A stretch of DNA of 5,606 nucleotides from the NCBI GenBank assembly GCA_018678395.1, contig JAHHMJ010000580.1:1-5606 (forward strand). Reading direction: 5' to 3'. The notes under the pieces are model-generated. The model was not told the DNA's origin and searched no databases. It saw only the letters and a program-made list of their open reading frames with translations. The stretch is from Gemmatimonadota bacterium. GTDB taxonomy: Bacteria > Gemmatimonadota > Gemmatimonadetes > Longimicrobiales > Gaopeijiaceae. The position numbers and the translations under genes are program-made. The number at the start of each line of letters is the position of its first letter. Position 1 is the stretch's first letter. Positions 1 through 5,606 of this stretch are shown here, piece after piece.

Positions 1-2960
1 CCGAAGCGCAGGGTCTGGGCGAGCCGCAGGTCGAGGTTGTTCTGCCAGGGGGCCCGGCACGAATTGCGGTCCATGATCGTCCCGACGTGCTCTTTCAGGC
101 AGGGATCGCTCTCGATCGCCCGGCTCATCAGGATCTGGGTCCCGATCGGAGCGGGCAGATCGAAGCCGTTCGCCGGGATGTGCAGGAGGTCGTTGTAGCG
201 CTCGAAGGCGCCGCCCTGTCCCGGATAGCCGTCCCCGTTCACGTCCAGGTCGTAGACGTACGAGAAGGGCAGTCCCGACTCCCCCGTGTAGAGCACGGAC
301 AACTCGGTATCGTCGAGCCCGGGAAACGGCGTCCCGAAGAGCGCCACGACGATCTTGTGAGGCCGATCGAAGTTGGAGCGGGTCAGAGCCGGGTCGTCGG
401 CTTCGTTCTCGACGGGATTGAAGCCGAAGTTCGAGGCCATGTCCGCGAACTGCAGGCTCATGCGGTCCCACGAACGGGAGTACGCGTAGGCGACCTGTGC
501 GTTCAGGCGATCGGCTACCCGTCCGCGCATCTCCAGGCTGAACGAGGTCGCCCAGTCCTCACCATCGTTGGTGACCTCGAGTACCTGTCCCCAACGACCG
601 TCGAGGTCGTCGTAGAAGCGTCGCTCGAAGCCGCCCAGTCGCTCGTAGCCGGGCGCCGGTGATCCCTCGTCGAGGTTCAACTCGCGCACCCCGATCTGGT
701 TGATCGCCTTGCTGAAGAGCACGCCGGCCGTGACGCTGAGGCGGTCGCTCAACTCGCGGTCGGCGTTGATCGCGAACTTCATGTCCTGCGGATACTTGAA
801 ATCCTCGGGGATCACGACCGCCGAGCGCACCTCCTGCATGGGGGCGCTGAGGCAGGCGGTGGGGAGACTGCCCGGGACGAAGGCCGGGACCGCGAAGGGG
901 GACGTCGGCTCGACGTAGCGGCGTCCCTCGCACAGCTGCGTCACCGAACGGGCCCCGTCGTTGTGGAAGGCGTTCGCGAGCCAGACGTACGGCAGCTGTC
1001 CCGCGAACATCCCGGCGCCCATCCGCACCTGCCAGCGCTTCTCGCCCGCGCTCTGCCAGTTGAAGCCCCAGCGCGGCGAGATGAGCAGGTTGCCCGAGGG
1101 CAGCTTGCCCGTGTCGTACCCGAAGTAGTCGAGGACCTCGAAATTGGTCTCGGGTGCGCCCAGAACGACGGGCATGTCGACCCGCAGCCCGAAACGCATG
1201 CTCAGGCCCTGGCCCGCGTTGAGCTGGTGCTGCGCGAAGGCGCCCCACTCCACCACGTCGAAGGCGGCCGTCGCGTCGTAGCCGTCGGCGAGACGGGTGA
1301 TCTGGAAGCGCTCGGGGGCGTTGTTGCGGAAGTCGTCGACGCTGGCGAAGAAGTAGTCCCCGCCCGCACCGGGCAGGAAGGTGTGGGCGATGTCGTACCA
1401 CGCGCCCGTGACTCCGAGGGTGAGTACGTCGTCCCCGCGCTGGATGTCCAGCGCGTTCGTGAGGCGCACCGTGGTCTGCGCCAGATCGTTGACCTGCCCG
1501 AAGAACTCGCCGCCGAACCGCACCGAGCGCTGGTAGGGCGTGTCGTCGATCGAACTGATGACCTCGACCTCCATCTGCGGGAAGGTGCTGTTGGGCGTCG
1601 TCTCGTCGGTCACCCGCTGCACGCTCAGATCGAGCTGGTTGGACACCATGGCGCTGATCGGCGAGAAGAGCTGGAACGACGTCGTGTTGCTCATGGAACG
1701 CCGCTCGACGCCGTTCGACGAGAGCTCGTATTCGTCGAAGGCCGAGCGATTGGGGCTCTCGTCGTTGGTGGTGAGCGAGAAGATGTTGCGCACCGTCAGC
1801 CGCGAGCCGCCCGGGAAGTTCCAGTCCACGCGCGCGAAGACGTTGGCGAGCTGCTGTTCCAGCGCGTAGGCCCCACCCGTCCCCGCGTCGAGATCGAACT
1901 GCGAGGCGAGGGACTCCTGGAGGTCGCCGAGCTGGTCCGGCGCGATCCGCACCACGGAGGGCGCGTCGCGAAAGAGGTTGAAGCCCGACGGCGGCCGCGA
2001 CCGGGACTCGGCCTCGGCCGCGATGTAGACCTGTCCGCGGTCGCGCACGAGCGGGCCGCCCGCCGACAGCGCGAACAGCGAGCGGTCCACGCCCGAGGCC
2101 TCCACCGAGCCCGTCGGGAGAACCAGATCGCCCATCAGCGCCTCGTTGCGGTTCACGGCCGCAGCGCGCACCCGCCAGTCGTTCGTACCCGAGCGGGTGA
2201 CCGCGTTCATCACGCCGCCGGTGAACCCCGACAGCCGCACGTCGAAGGGCGCGACCAGCACCTCGTACTGCGTCACCGCGTCGAGCGGCAGCAGTTTGGC
2301 ACCCGCCTGCCCGCCCGGGACGCCGCCGCTGGTGAGACCGAACATGTCCTTGTTGAGCACCCCGTCGATCAGCAGCGAGTTGTAGCGGTCGTTCTGCCCG
2401 GCGACCGAGAAGCCGCCGCTCTCGGTCGTCTTCACGAGGGGCGACAGCAGCGCCAGCTCGGTGATGTCGCGCGAGAGGATGGGCATCGACTCGACCACGC
2501 GCTCGTTCAGGAGCGTCGCCGGCCCCACCTGGGCCGGGTTGAAGATCTCGTCGCGCTGGACGTCGACCTGGACGCCCTCGAGCTCGAGCGCCTCGACCCG
2601 GAGCTCGAGGTTGATCGTCGTCACCTCGCCCACCTGGAGCATCAGCCCCTCGCGGCGCTCCTCGGCGAAGCCCAGTGCCTGCACGGTCAGCGTGTACGGG
2701 CCGCCGGGCTGGAGGAGCAGCACCAGGAAGGCGCCGCGGTCGTTGGTCAGCGCCGTCCGTTCGGCTCCGGTCTCCTGATGACGGATCACGATGGTGGCCG
2801 CGATCATCGCCTCGGCGTCGGGACCGGTGATGATGCCGCGCAGGGCCGACGTCGTGCGGGACTGTGCGGCCGCTTCGGCAGGGGCGCCGAGCAGAGCCGC
2901 ACCGGTGGCGACGGCCCAGAGGAGGGCGACGAATCGGGTCACGAGAGGGGGTGGGTTCAT
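1..2960 (-). CDS. Oar-like TonB-dependent receptor with carboxypeptidase-regulatory-like domain; C-terminus cut by window edge
   Basis: This is an outer-membrane beta-barrel receptor expected to take up or move a large substrate using TonB-ExbBD energy; the substrate is unknown. The frame is open for 986 codons with no stop. Residues 1-32 form a signal peptide (hydrophobic 10-25, probable cleavage after A30-A-A32). Residues about 38-122 form a CarboxypepD_reg-like beta-sandwich (LRGIITG, TNDRGAF, YTLTVQALGF). ELEGVQV at 126-132 sits where a TonB box would be expected. Residues about 150-262 are the plug, with SRDITELALLSP, LLIDGVLNKDMFG and the plug-end signature FTGGVMNAVTRSGTND. The rest is barrel, rich in alternating strands and aromatic residues, ending near NNLDLRLAQTLRF; relatives run roughly 100 residues further. 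The barrel holds four cysteines (677, 703, 954, 968) and a DLDVNGDG motif at 904-911. ATG 2960 is the first possible start, because an in-frame TGA lies at 2978-2976; no good Shine-Dalgarno is visible. GTG at codon 7 is a possible alternative start. The family is clear; the ligand is not. Confidence 0.95.
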   Translation of the reverse strand, partial: MNPPPLVTRFVALLWAVATGAALLGAPAEAAAQSRTTSALRGIITGPDAEAMIAATIVIRHQETGAERTALTNDRGAFLVLLLQPGGPYTLTVQALGFAEERREGLMLQVGEVTTINLELRVEALELEGVQVDVQRDEIFNPAQVGPATLLNERVVESMPILSRDITELALLSPLVKTTESGGFSVAGQNDRYNSLLIDGVLNKDMFGLTSGGVPGGQAGAKLLPLDAVTQYEVLVAPFDVRLSGFTGGVMNAVTRSGTNDWRVRAAAVNRNEALMGDLVLPTGSVEASGVDRSLFALSAGGPLVRDRGQVYIAAEAESRSRPPSGFNLFRDAPSVVRIAPDQLGDLQESLASQFDLDAGTGGAYALEQQLANVFARVDWNFPGGSRLTVRNIFSLTTNDESPNRSAFDEYELSSNGVERRSMSNTTSFQLFSPISAMVSNQLDLSVQRVTDETTPNSTFPQMEVEVISSIDDTPYQRSVRFGGEFFGQVNDLAQTTVRLTNALDIQRGDDVLTLGVTGAWYDIAHTFLPGAGGDYFFASVDDFRNNAPERFQITRLADGYDATAAFDVVEWGAFAQHQLNAGQGLSMRFGLRVDMPVVLGAPETNFEVLDYFGYDTGKLPSGNLLISPRWGFNWQSAGEKRWQVRMGAGMFAGQLPYVWLANAFHNDGARSVTQLCEGRRYVEPTSPFAVPAFVPGSLPTACLSAPMQEVRSAVVIPEDFKYPQDMKFAINADRELSDRLSVTAGVLFSKAINQIGVRELNLDEGSPAPGYERLGGFERRFYDDLDGRWGQVLEVTNDGEDWATSFSLEMRGRVADRLNAQVAYAYSRSWDRMSLQFADMASNFGFNPVENEADDPALTRSNFDRPHKIVVALFGTPFPGLDDTELSVLYTGESGLPFSYVYDLDVNGDGYPGQGGAFERYNDLLHIPANGFDLPAPIGTQILMSRAIESDPCLKEHVGTIMDRNSCRAPWQNNLDLRLAQTLRF

Positions 2961-3126
2961 GGGATGAGAGACCGCTCAGCCCGACAGAATCACCCCTTGC
3001 GGCGTGCTGCGCCAGACCGGGGGATCGCGGGGTCGCTCCCGGACGGAGGACTGCGACCCGACGGAGGCGCGTACGCGGCGGGGCAAGCGGAGCCGGGCGC
3101 ATCACAACCACCCCATCCGAATCCGT

Positions 3127-3151
3127 AATGCATTGCAGAATAACGCGTTAT
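3127..3151. promoter_or_regulatory. Two perfect palindromes in the AT-rich patch; candidate operator
   Basis: AATGCATT (3127-3134) is a perfect 8-bp palindrome. Five bases further on, ATAACGCGTTAT (3140-3151) is a perfect 12-bp palindrome. Both lie in the only AT-rich patch of the divergent region, about 80-105 bp upstream of the PfpI-family start and 165-190 bp upstream of the receptor start. Dyads in such a place often bind a dimeric transcription factor that could act on either or both genes. No known regulator consensus is recognised, and no regulator gene is present in the window, so the operator role is inference. Confidence 0.3.
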
Positions 3152-3222
3152 GGAACCTTAGCGCGATGGTCGTGTAGCACTGATTCGTGAGCGGGTCGAG
3201 ATCCCGCCGGAATCACATCGAC

Positions 3223-3227
3223 AGGAG
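3223..3227 (+). promoter_or_regulatory. Shine-Dalgarno site of the PfpI-family gene
   Basis: AGGAG lies four bases before ATG 3232. It decides the start: the upstream in-frame GTG at 3187 would add 15 basic, unconserved residues and place this site inside the coding sequence, so ATG 3232 is preferred. Confidence 0.8.
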
Positions 3228-3231
3228 AAGC

Positions 3232-3819
3232 ATGAAGAACCGCAATTCGACTCCCTACGACGTCAAAGGAAAGTCCGTCGCCATTCTCGCGACCCACGGT
3301 TTCGAGACCTCCGAGCTGACGGAGCCGAAGAAGGCGCTCGACGAGGCTGGGGTTCACACCACCGTGGTTTCGCTTCCCGAGTCCGACGCGAAGATCCGAG
3401 GCTTTCGGAACGGTGGCTGGGACGGTGAGGTGACGGTGGATGCGCGCCTCCCCGACGTGAGCGCCTCCGACTACGACGCCCTGCTGATTCCGGGCGGAGT
3501 GATGAATCCGGATCGCCTGCGCATGTTCGACGACGCCGTGGGATTCGTGCGGGACTTCTTCGAAGCCGGAAAACCGGTGTCGGCGATCTGCCACGGACCG
3601 TGGCTTCTCGTCGAGGCCGACGTGCTGAAGGGCCGGACCGTCACCTCCTACCCGTCGATCCGGACAGATCTCGAGAATGCCGGAGCGTCGTGGACGAACG
3701 ATGAGGTCGTGACCGATCAAGGATTGGTGACGAGCCGCAGTCCACAGGACCTGCCGGCATTCATCGACAAGATGCTGGAAGAACTCGCGGAGGGACGCCA
3801 CGCCGGTCAGACGACGTAA
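3232..3819 (+). CDS. DJ-1/PfpI superfamily protein, YhbO/PfpI type (type 1 glutamine amidotransferase-like)
   Basis: This is a complete 195-residue cytosolic protein with no signal peptide or membrane segment. Members of this subfamily are described as stress-protective enzymes with glyoxalase or deglycase (methylglyoxal-adduct) activity, and the archaeal PfpI as a protease; which activity applies in vivo is debated. The Rossmann-like flavodoxin fold is visible: strand SVAILATHGFE (15-25), DYDALLIPGG (80-89), and the nucleophile elbow AICHGPWLL (118-126) with Cys120 and His121. Glu25 after Phe24 corresponds to the acidic partner of the catalytic Cys in PfpI. The C-terminal segment SYPSIRTDLENAGASW (139-154) and LVTSRSPQDLPAF (165-177) are strong YhbO/PfpI-subfamily signatures. 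Cys120 is the only cysteine. Compared with the shortest PfpI proteins it has about 12 extra N-terminal residues. It is divergent from the receptor gene and followed by hairpins, so it is probably monocistronic. Confidence 0.95.
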   Translation: MKNRNSTPYDVKGKSVAILATHGFETSELTEPKKALDEAGVHTTVVSLPESDAKIRGFRNGGWDGEVTVDARLPDVSASDYDALLIPGGVMNPDRLRMFDDAVGFVRDFFEAGKPVSAICHGPWLLVEADVLKGRTVTSYPSIRTDLENAGASWTNDEVVTDQGLVTSRSPQDLPAFIDKMLEELAEGRHAGQTT

Positions 3820-3832
3820 TGGCGGATTCGGC

Positions 3833-3853
3833 CTCTCACGCGTGACGTGAGAG
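3833..3853 (+). terminator. Hairpin 14 bases after the PfpI-family stop codon
   Basis: CTCTCACG (3833-3840) and CGTGAGAG (3846-3853) form a perfect 8-bp stem around a 5-base loop. The left arm and loop also contain the 10-bp palindrome TCACGCGTGA (3836-3845). No T-run follows, so it may be an RNA 3'-end stabilising structure, part of a tandem terminator with the next hairpin, or a protein-binding dyad rather than a classic intrinsic terminator. Confidence 0.45.
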
Positions 3854-3868
3854 AGCAGGACGCATTGG

Positions 3869-3897
3869 ACGGCCCGGGGCACGCGCTCCCGGGCCGT
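3869..3897 (+). terminator. Strong GC-rich hairpin, probable transcription terminator
   Basis: ACGGCCCGGG (3869-3878) pairs perfectly with CCCGGGCCGT (3888-3897) across a 9-base loop, a very stable 10-bp stem. It ends in only two T residues before returning to GC-rich sequence, as is common for terminators of high-GC bacteria. Its position, 50 bp after the PfpI-family stop and 136 bp before the next gene, fits a transcript end and argues against co-transcription with the serine hydrolase. Confidence 0.6.
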
Positions 3898-4021
3898 TCG
3901 CGCGTTCCGGAGTTGCCGGCACATGCGCAGCGCCGGATCACGAGGGCCGCTTGTCCCGTCCCCTCTGCCCACCCTACCGTGCCGAACGCGGGTGGGAGCG
4001 CCCGCACCCCATCCCAGACAT

Positions 4022-4025
4022 GGAG
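4022..4025 (+). promoter_or_regulatory. Shine-Dalgarno site of the serine hydrolase gene
   Basis: GGAG lies seven bases before ATG 4033. The frame is open upstream as far as the PfpI stop at 3819 and holds a GTG at 3979, but only ATG 4033 combines good ribosome-site spacing with an immediately following signal peptide. The ATG at 4020 is out of frame. Confidence 0.65.
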
Positions 4026-4032
4026 CCGCGCC

Positions 4033-5606
4033 ATGCGGAGTCGCCTCGCCTCAGCCTGTCGCCGGGCACCGACGTTTCTCGCGGTCCTCGCGGCGGCCAC
4101 GGCACTCGATCCGGCTGCGGCCTCCGCGATCCAGGACGTGGACCCGGCCGCCGTCGACGCCGTCTTCGCCGACATCGACGCGGACGTTCCGGGGTGCGCC
4201 GTCGGGGTCTACGACGCCGGTGAGGTGCTGTACGCCAACGGCTACGGTTTGGCCAACGCCGACTACGGGTTGCCGATCACGCCGCAGTCCGTGTTCTACC
4301 TCGGCTCGGTGGGCAAGCAATTCACGGCGGCGGCAGTGCTGCATGCGGTGCAGGCCGGACATATCTCGCTCGACGACCCGGTCCAGAAGTGGATCACCGA
4401 GATGCCCGATTACGACGCCCCCGTCACGGTGCGGCACCTCGTCCACCATACGAGCGGCGTGCGCGACTACCTGACGCTGATGAGCCTCGCGGCCATCGCG
4501 ATCGAGACCCCGATGTCGGACGCCGCCGTGACGGAGCTGATCGCGCGGCAGGAAGGTCTCAACTTCACGCCCGGCGACCGCTACCTGTACAGCAACTCGG
4601 GCTACTTTCTGCTGGCCGAGATCGTGGAGCGGGCGACGGGGTCCACCCTTCGGCAGTACCTGGAAGAGCACTTCCTGGGGCCGCTGGGAATGGAGTCCAC
4701 CCGAGTCAACGACGACCGGCGCGAACCCATGCCGAACCGTGTCGTCGGGTATCGAGTGGTGGACGGCGAGCTGCGCATGGACCACCCGTGGACCTTCGAC
4801 AAGGTCGGCTCGGGCGGGGTCTACTCTTCGATCGAGGACATGGCCCGATGGGACCGGAACTGGTTCACCGAAGAGGTCGGCGGAGCGGGCTTCAGTGAGG
4901 CGTTGCTGCAGCGGGGAGTCCTCAACGACGGGACCGAGCTTCCCTATGCGTTCGGCCTGGGTGTGAGGGAGTACCGCGGGGCACCGATCGTCGAACACGG
5001 GGGGTCGCTGATGGCGTTTCGCAGCCAACTGCTTCGGTTCCCGGAGCACGAGATCACCACTATGGTGGCCTGCAGCTTCCCGACGGCCGACGCGGGTGCG
5101 CGGGCCCGCCGGGTCGCCGACGCGGTGCTCGGCGATCGACTCGAACCGGTCGTCGCGGATGACGCTGCGGCAGCCCCGACCGGGGCAGCCATGGATCTGC
5201 CCGACGCTCCGCCGCCCTCGCTGACCGATGAGCAGCTCGACCGCTTCGTCGGGGCGTGGCGTGCGTCCATGGGCATCGAGATCGCCATCGAGCGCGAAGG
5301 CTCGAACCTCTTCTTCCTGCAGGGCCCGCAGCGCGCCCCGCTGCGCATCGTCGCCGAGGACCGCGTCGCTCTGCCGATGGCGCAGATCGACATGCGCTTC
5401 TCCGACCTGCGCGACGGACGGTACCACCACCAGGACGTGACGCAGGGTCCCTCGAGCTTCACCGCCGAGCGGATCGGCGCCGGCGACGAGGCCGACTGGT
5501 CTCAGTACACGGGCACCTACTACTCCAGTGAACTCGACGTCACCTGGGAGATCGTCGTCACGGACGATGGCGCTCTCGCTCGGGCCGCTGCCGGCCCGGA
5601 GCGCAC
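4033..5606 (+). CDS. Exported serine hydrolase, class C beta-lactamase / PBP-like family (Beta-lactamase, PF00144 type); C-terminus cut by window edge
   Basis: The gene encodes a periplasmic or secreted serine enzyme, 524 codons visible with no stop. Residues 1-32 form a signal peptide (basic RSRLASACRR, hydrophobic 14-25, cleavage likely after A30-S-A32). The catalytic domain spans about 37-372. It carries SxxK as S92-V-G-K95 within YLGSVGKQFTA, HHTSGVRDY (138-146), the YxN motif Y186-S-N188, GSGGVYSSIEDMARW (259-273), and H322-G-G324 in place of the KTG of classical beta-lactamases. All catalytic elements are therefore intact. An Ala/Pro-rich linker (about 373-396) leads to a C-terminal beta domain, apparently two related modules starting near 400 and 489, of the kind found in many serine hydrolases of this family. 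The HGG variant and the extra domain suggest an esterase, D-aminopeptidase or peptidase-like enzyme more than a true antibiotic-resistance beta-lactamase, but the substrate cannot be read from sequence. No clear promoter is visible in 3898-4021. Confidence 0.93.
   Translation, partial: MRSRLASACRRAPTFLAVLAAATALDPAAASAIQDVDPAAVDAVFADIDADVPGCAVGVYDAGEVLYANGYGLANADYGLPITPQSVFYLGSVGKQFTAAAVLHAVQAGHISLDDPVQKWITEMPDYDAPVTVRHLVHHTSGVRDYLTLMSLAAIAIETPMSDAAVTELIARQEGLNFTPGDRYLYSNSGYFLLAEIVERATGSTLRQYLEEHFLGPLGMESTRVNDDRREPMPNRVVGYRVVDGELRMDHPWTFDKVGSGGVYSSIEDMARWDRNWFTEEVGGAGFSEALLQRGVLNDGTELPYAFGLGVREYRGAPIVEHGGSLMAFRSQLLRFPEHEITTMVACSFPTADAGARARRVADAVLGDRLEPVVADDAAAAPTGAAMDLPDAPPPSLTDEQLDRFVGAWRASMGIEIAIEREGSNLFFLQGPQRAPLRIVAEDRVALPMAQIDMRFSDLRDGRYHHQDVTQGPSSFTAERIGAGDEADWSQYTGTYYSSELDVTWEIVVTDDGALARAAAGPER

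Larger units (their letters stand above)
2961..3231. promoter_or_regulatory. Divergent intergenic region between the receptor gene and the PfpI-family gene
   Basis: This 271-bp gap separates two divergently transcribed genes, so it should hold both promoters. The part from 2961 to about 3120 is very GC-rich and contains only small motifs: GACGGAGG twice (3042-3049 and 3060-3067) and the palindrome CGCGTACGCG (3068-3077). From about 3121 to 3160 the composition becomes clearly more AT-rich, which fits promoter DNA. I could not find a convincing -35/-10 pair on either strand. The best fragments are TTGCAG at 3133-3138 (plus) and TATTCT at 3142-3137 (minus), and neither has a well-spaced partner. 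A short inverted repeat, GCGGG/CCCGC (3191-3195 and 3203-3207), would fall in the PfpI gene leader. No small gene is supported here. Confidence 0.6.

Noticed and set aside
87..662. Plus-strand open frame of 191 codons
   Set aside because: It is antisense to the receptor barrel, has no ribosome site or domain, and the receptor frame explains the sequence.
3068..3077. Palindrome CGCGTACGCG in the divergent region
   Set aside because: Ten-base GC palindromes are expected by chance in DNA of this composition, and it lies outside the AT-rich promoter-like patch.
559..3111. Minus-strand open frame of 850 codons
   Set aside because: It is the same strand as the receptor gene but a different frame. 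The product is Arg/Gly/Ala/Pro-rich with no domain, while the true frame gives a coherent receptor. It is a by-product of high GC content.
963..3128. Plus-strand open frame of 721 codons, antisense to the receptor
   Set aside because: The translation is rich in Arg, His, Glu and Val with no recognisable fold, and it mirrors the receptor's codon pattern on the opposite strand.
3187..3231. GTG start at 3187 extending the PfpI-family protein by 15 residues
   Set aside because: The extension is basic and does not resemble the family, and the AGGAG site at 3223-3227 points to ATG 3232.
3148..3972. Minus-strand open frame of 274 codons across the PfpI-family gene
   Set aside because: It lies antisense to a clearly conserved gene and runs through both terminator hairpins; the product has no family signature.
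3923..4474. Plus-strand open frame of 183 codons overlapping the start of the serine hydrolase
   Set aside because: It is a different frame, rich in Ser, Arg, Thr and Pro, without signal peptide or motif.
4051..5430. Minus-strand open frame of 459 codons antisense to the serine hydrolase
   Set aside because: The composition is biased (Arg, His, Asp, Val) and there is no domain. The plus strand carries all catalytic motifs of a serine hydrolase.
1..5606. CRISPR arrays, tRNA or rRNA genes, insertion sequences, attachment sites
   Set aside because: I saw no regularly spaced repeats, no clover-leaf-like sequence, no transposase or integrase motifs, and no terminal inverted repeats with target duplications.

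Overview
The window looks like ordinary chromosome from a high-GC Gram-negative bacterium, most likely Gemmatimonadota or a neighbouring phylum such as Acidobacteriota. The evidence is strong G/C preference at third codon positions, an outer-membrane Oar-type TonB-dependent receptor with an N-terminal carboxypeptidase-regulatory-like domain, and an exported beta-lactamase-family serine hydrolase with a C-terminal beta domain. The phylum assignment is inference from family resemblance, not from a marker gene.

There are three real genes, two of them cut by the window edges. From 2960 leftward to base 1 on the minus strand lies one very long gene (986 codons visible, C-terminus missing) for the Oar-like TonB-dependent receptor. 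A 271-bp divergent intergenic region (2961-3231) follows, GC-rich except for a relatively AT-rich patch around 3126-3160 that holds two perfect palindromes. On the plus strand, 3232-3819 encodes a complete 195-residue DJ-1/PfpI (YhbO-type) protein. Two hairpins, one a strong GC-rich terminator candidate, lie just after it (3833-3853 and 3869-3897). From 4033 to the right edge runs a signal-peptide-bearing serine hydrolase of the class C beta-lactamase / penicillin-binding-protein-like family (524 codons visible), with its SxxK, YxN and HGG catalytic motifs intact.

I see no evidence that the three genes form one system. The receptor is divergent from the PfpI gene, and the PfpI gene is separated from the serine hydrolase by 213 bp with a probable terminator. 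A loose common theme is cell-envelope and stress physiology: outer-membrane uptake or transport, repair or detoxification by a PfpI-type enzyme, and periplasmic ester, amide or peptide hydrolysis. That link is speculative. High GC content produces several long spurious open frames (for example 559-3111 minus, 963-3128 plus and 4051-5430 minus), which I reject. I found no RNA genes, mobile elements, CRISPR arrays or attachment sites, and no previously undescribed system that I can defend. The most useful observations are the paired palindromes around the PfpI gene, the two cysteine pairs and DxDxNGDG motif of the receptor, and the repeated C-terminal beta modules of the hydrolase.
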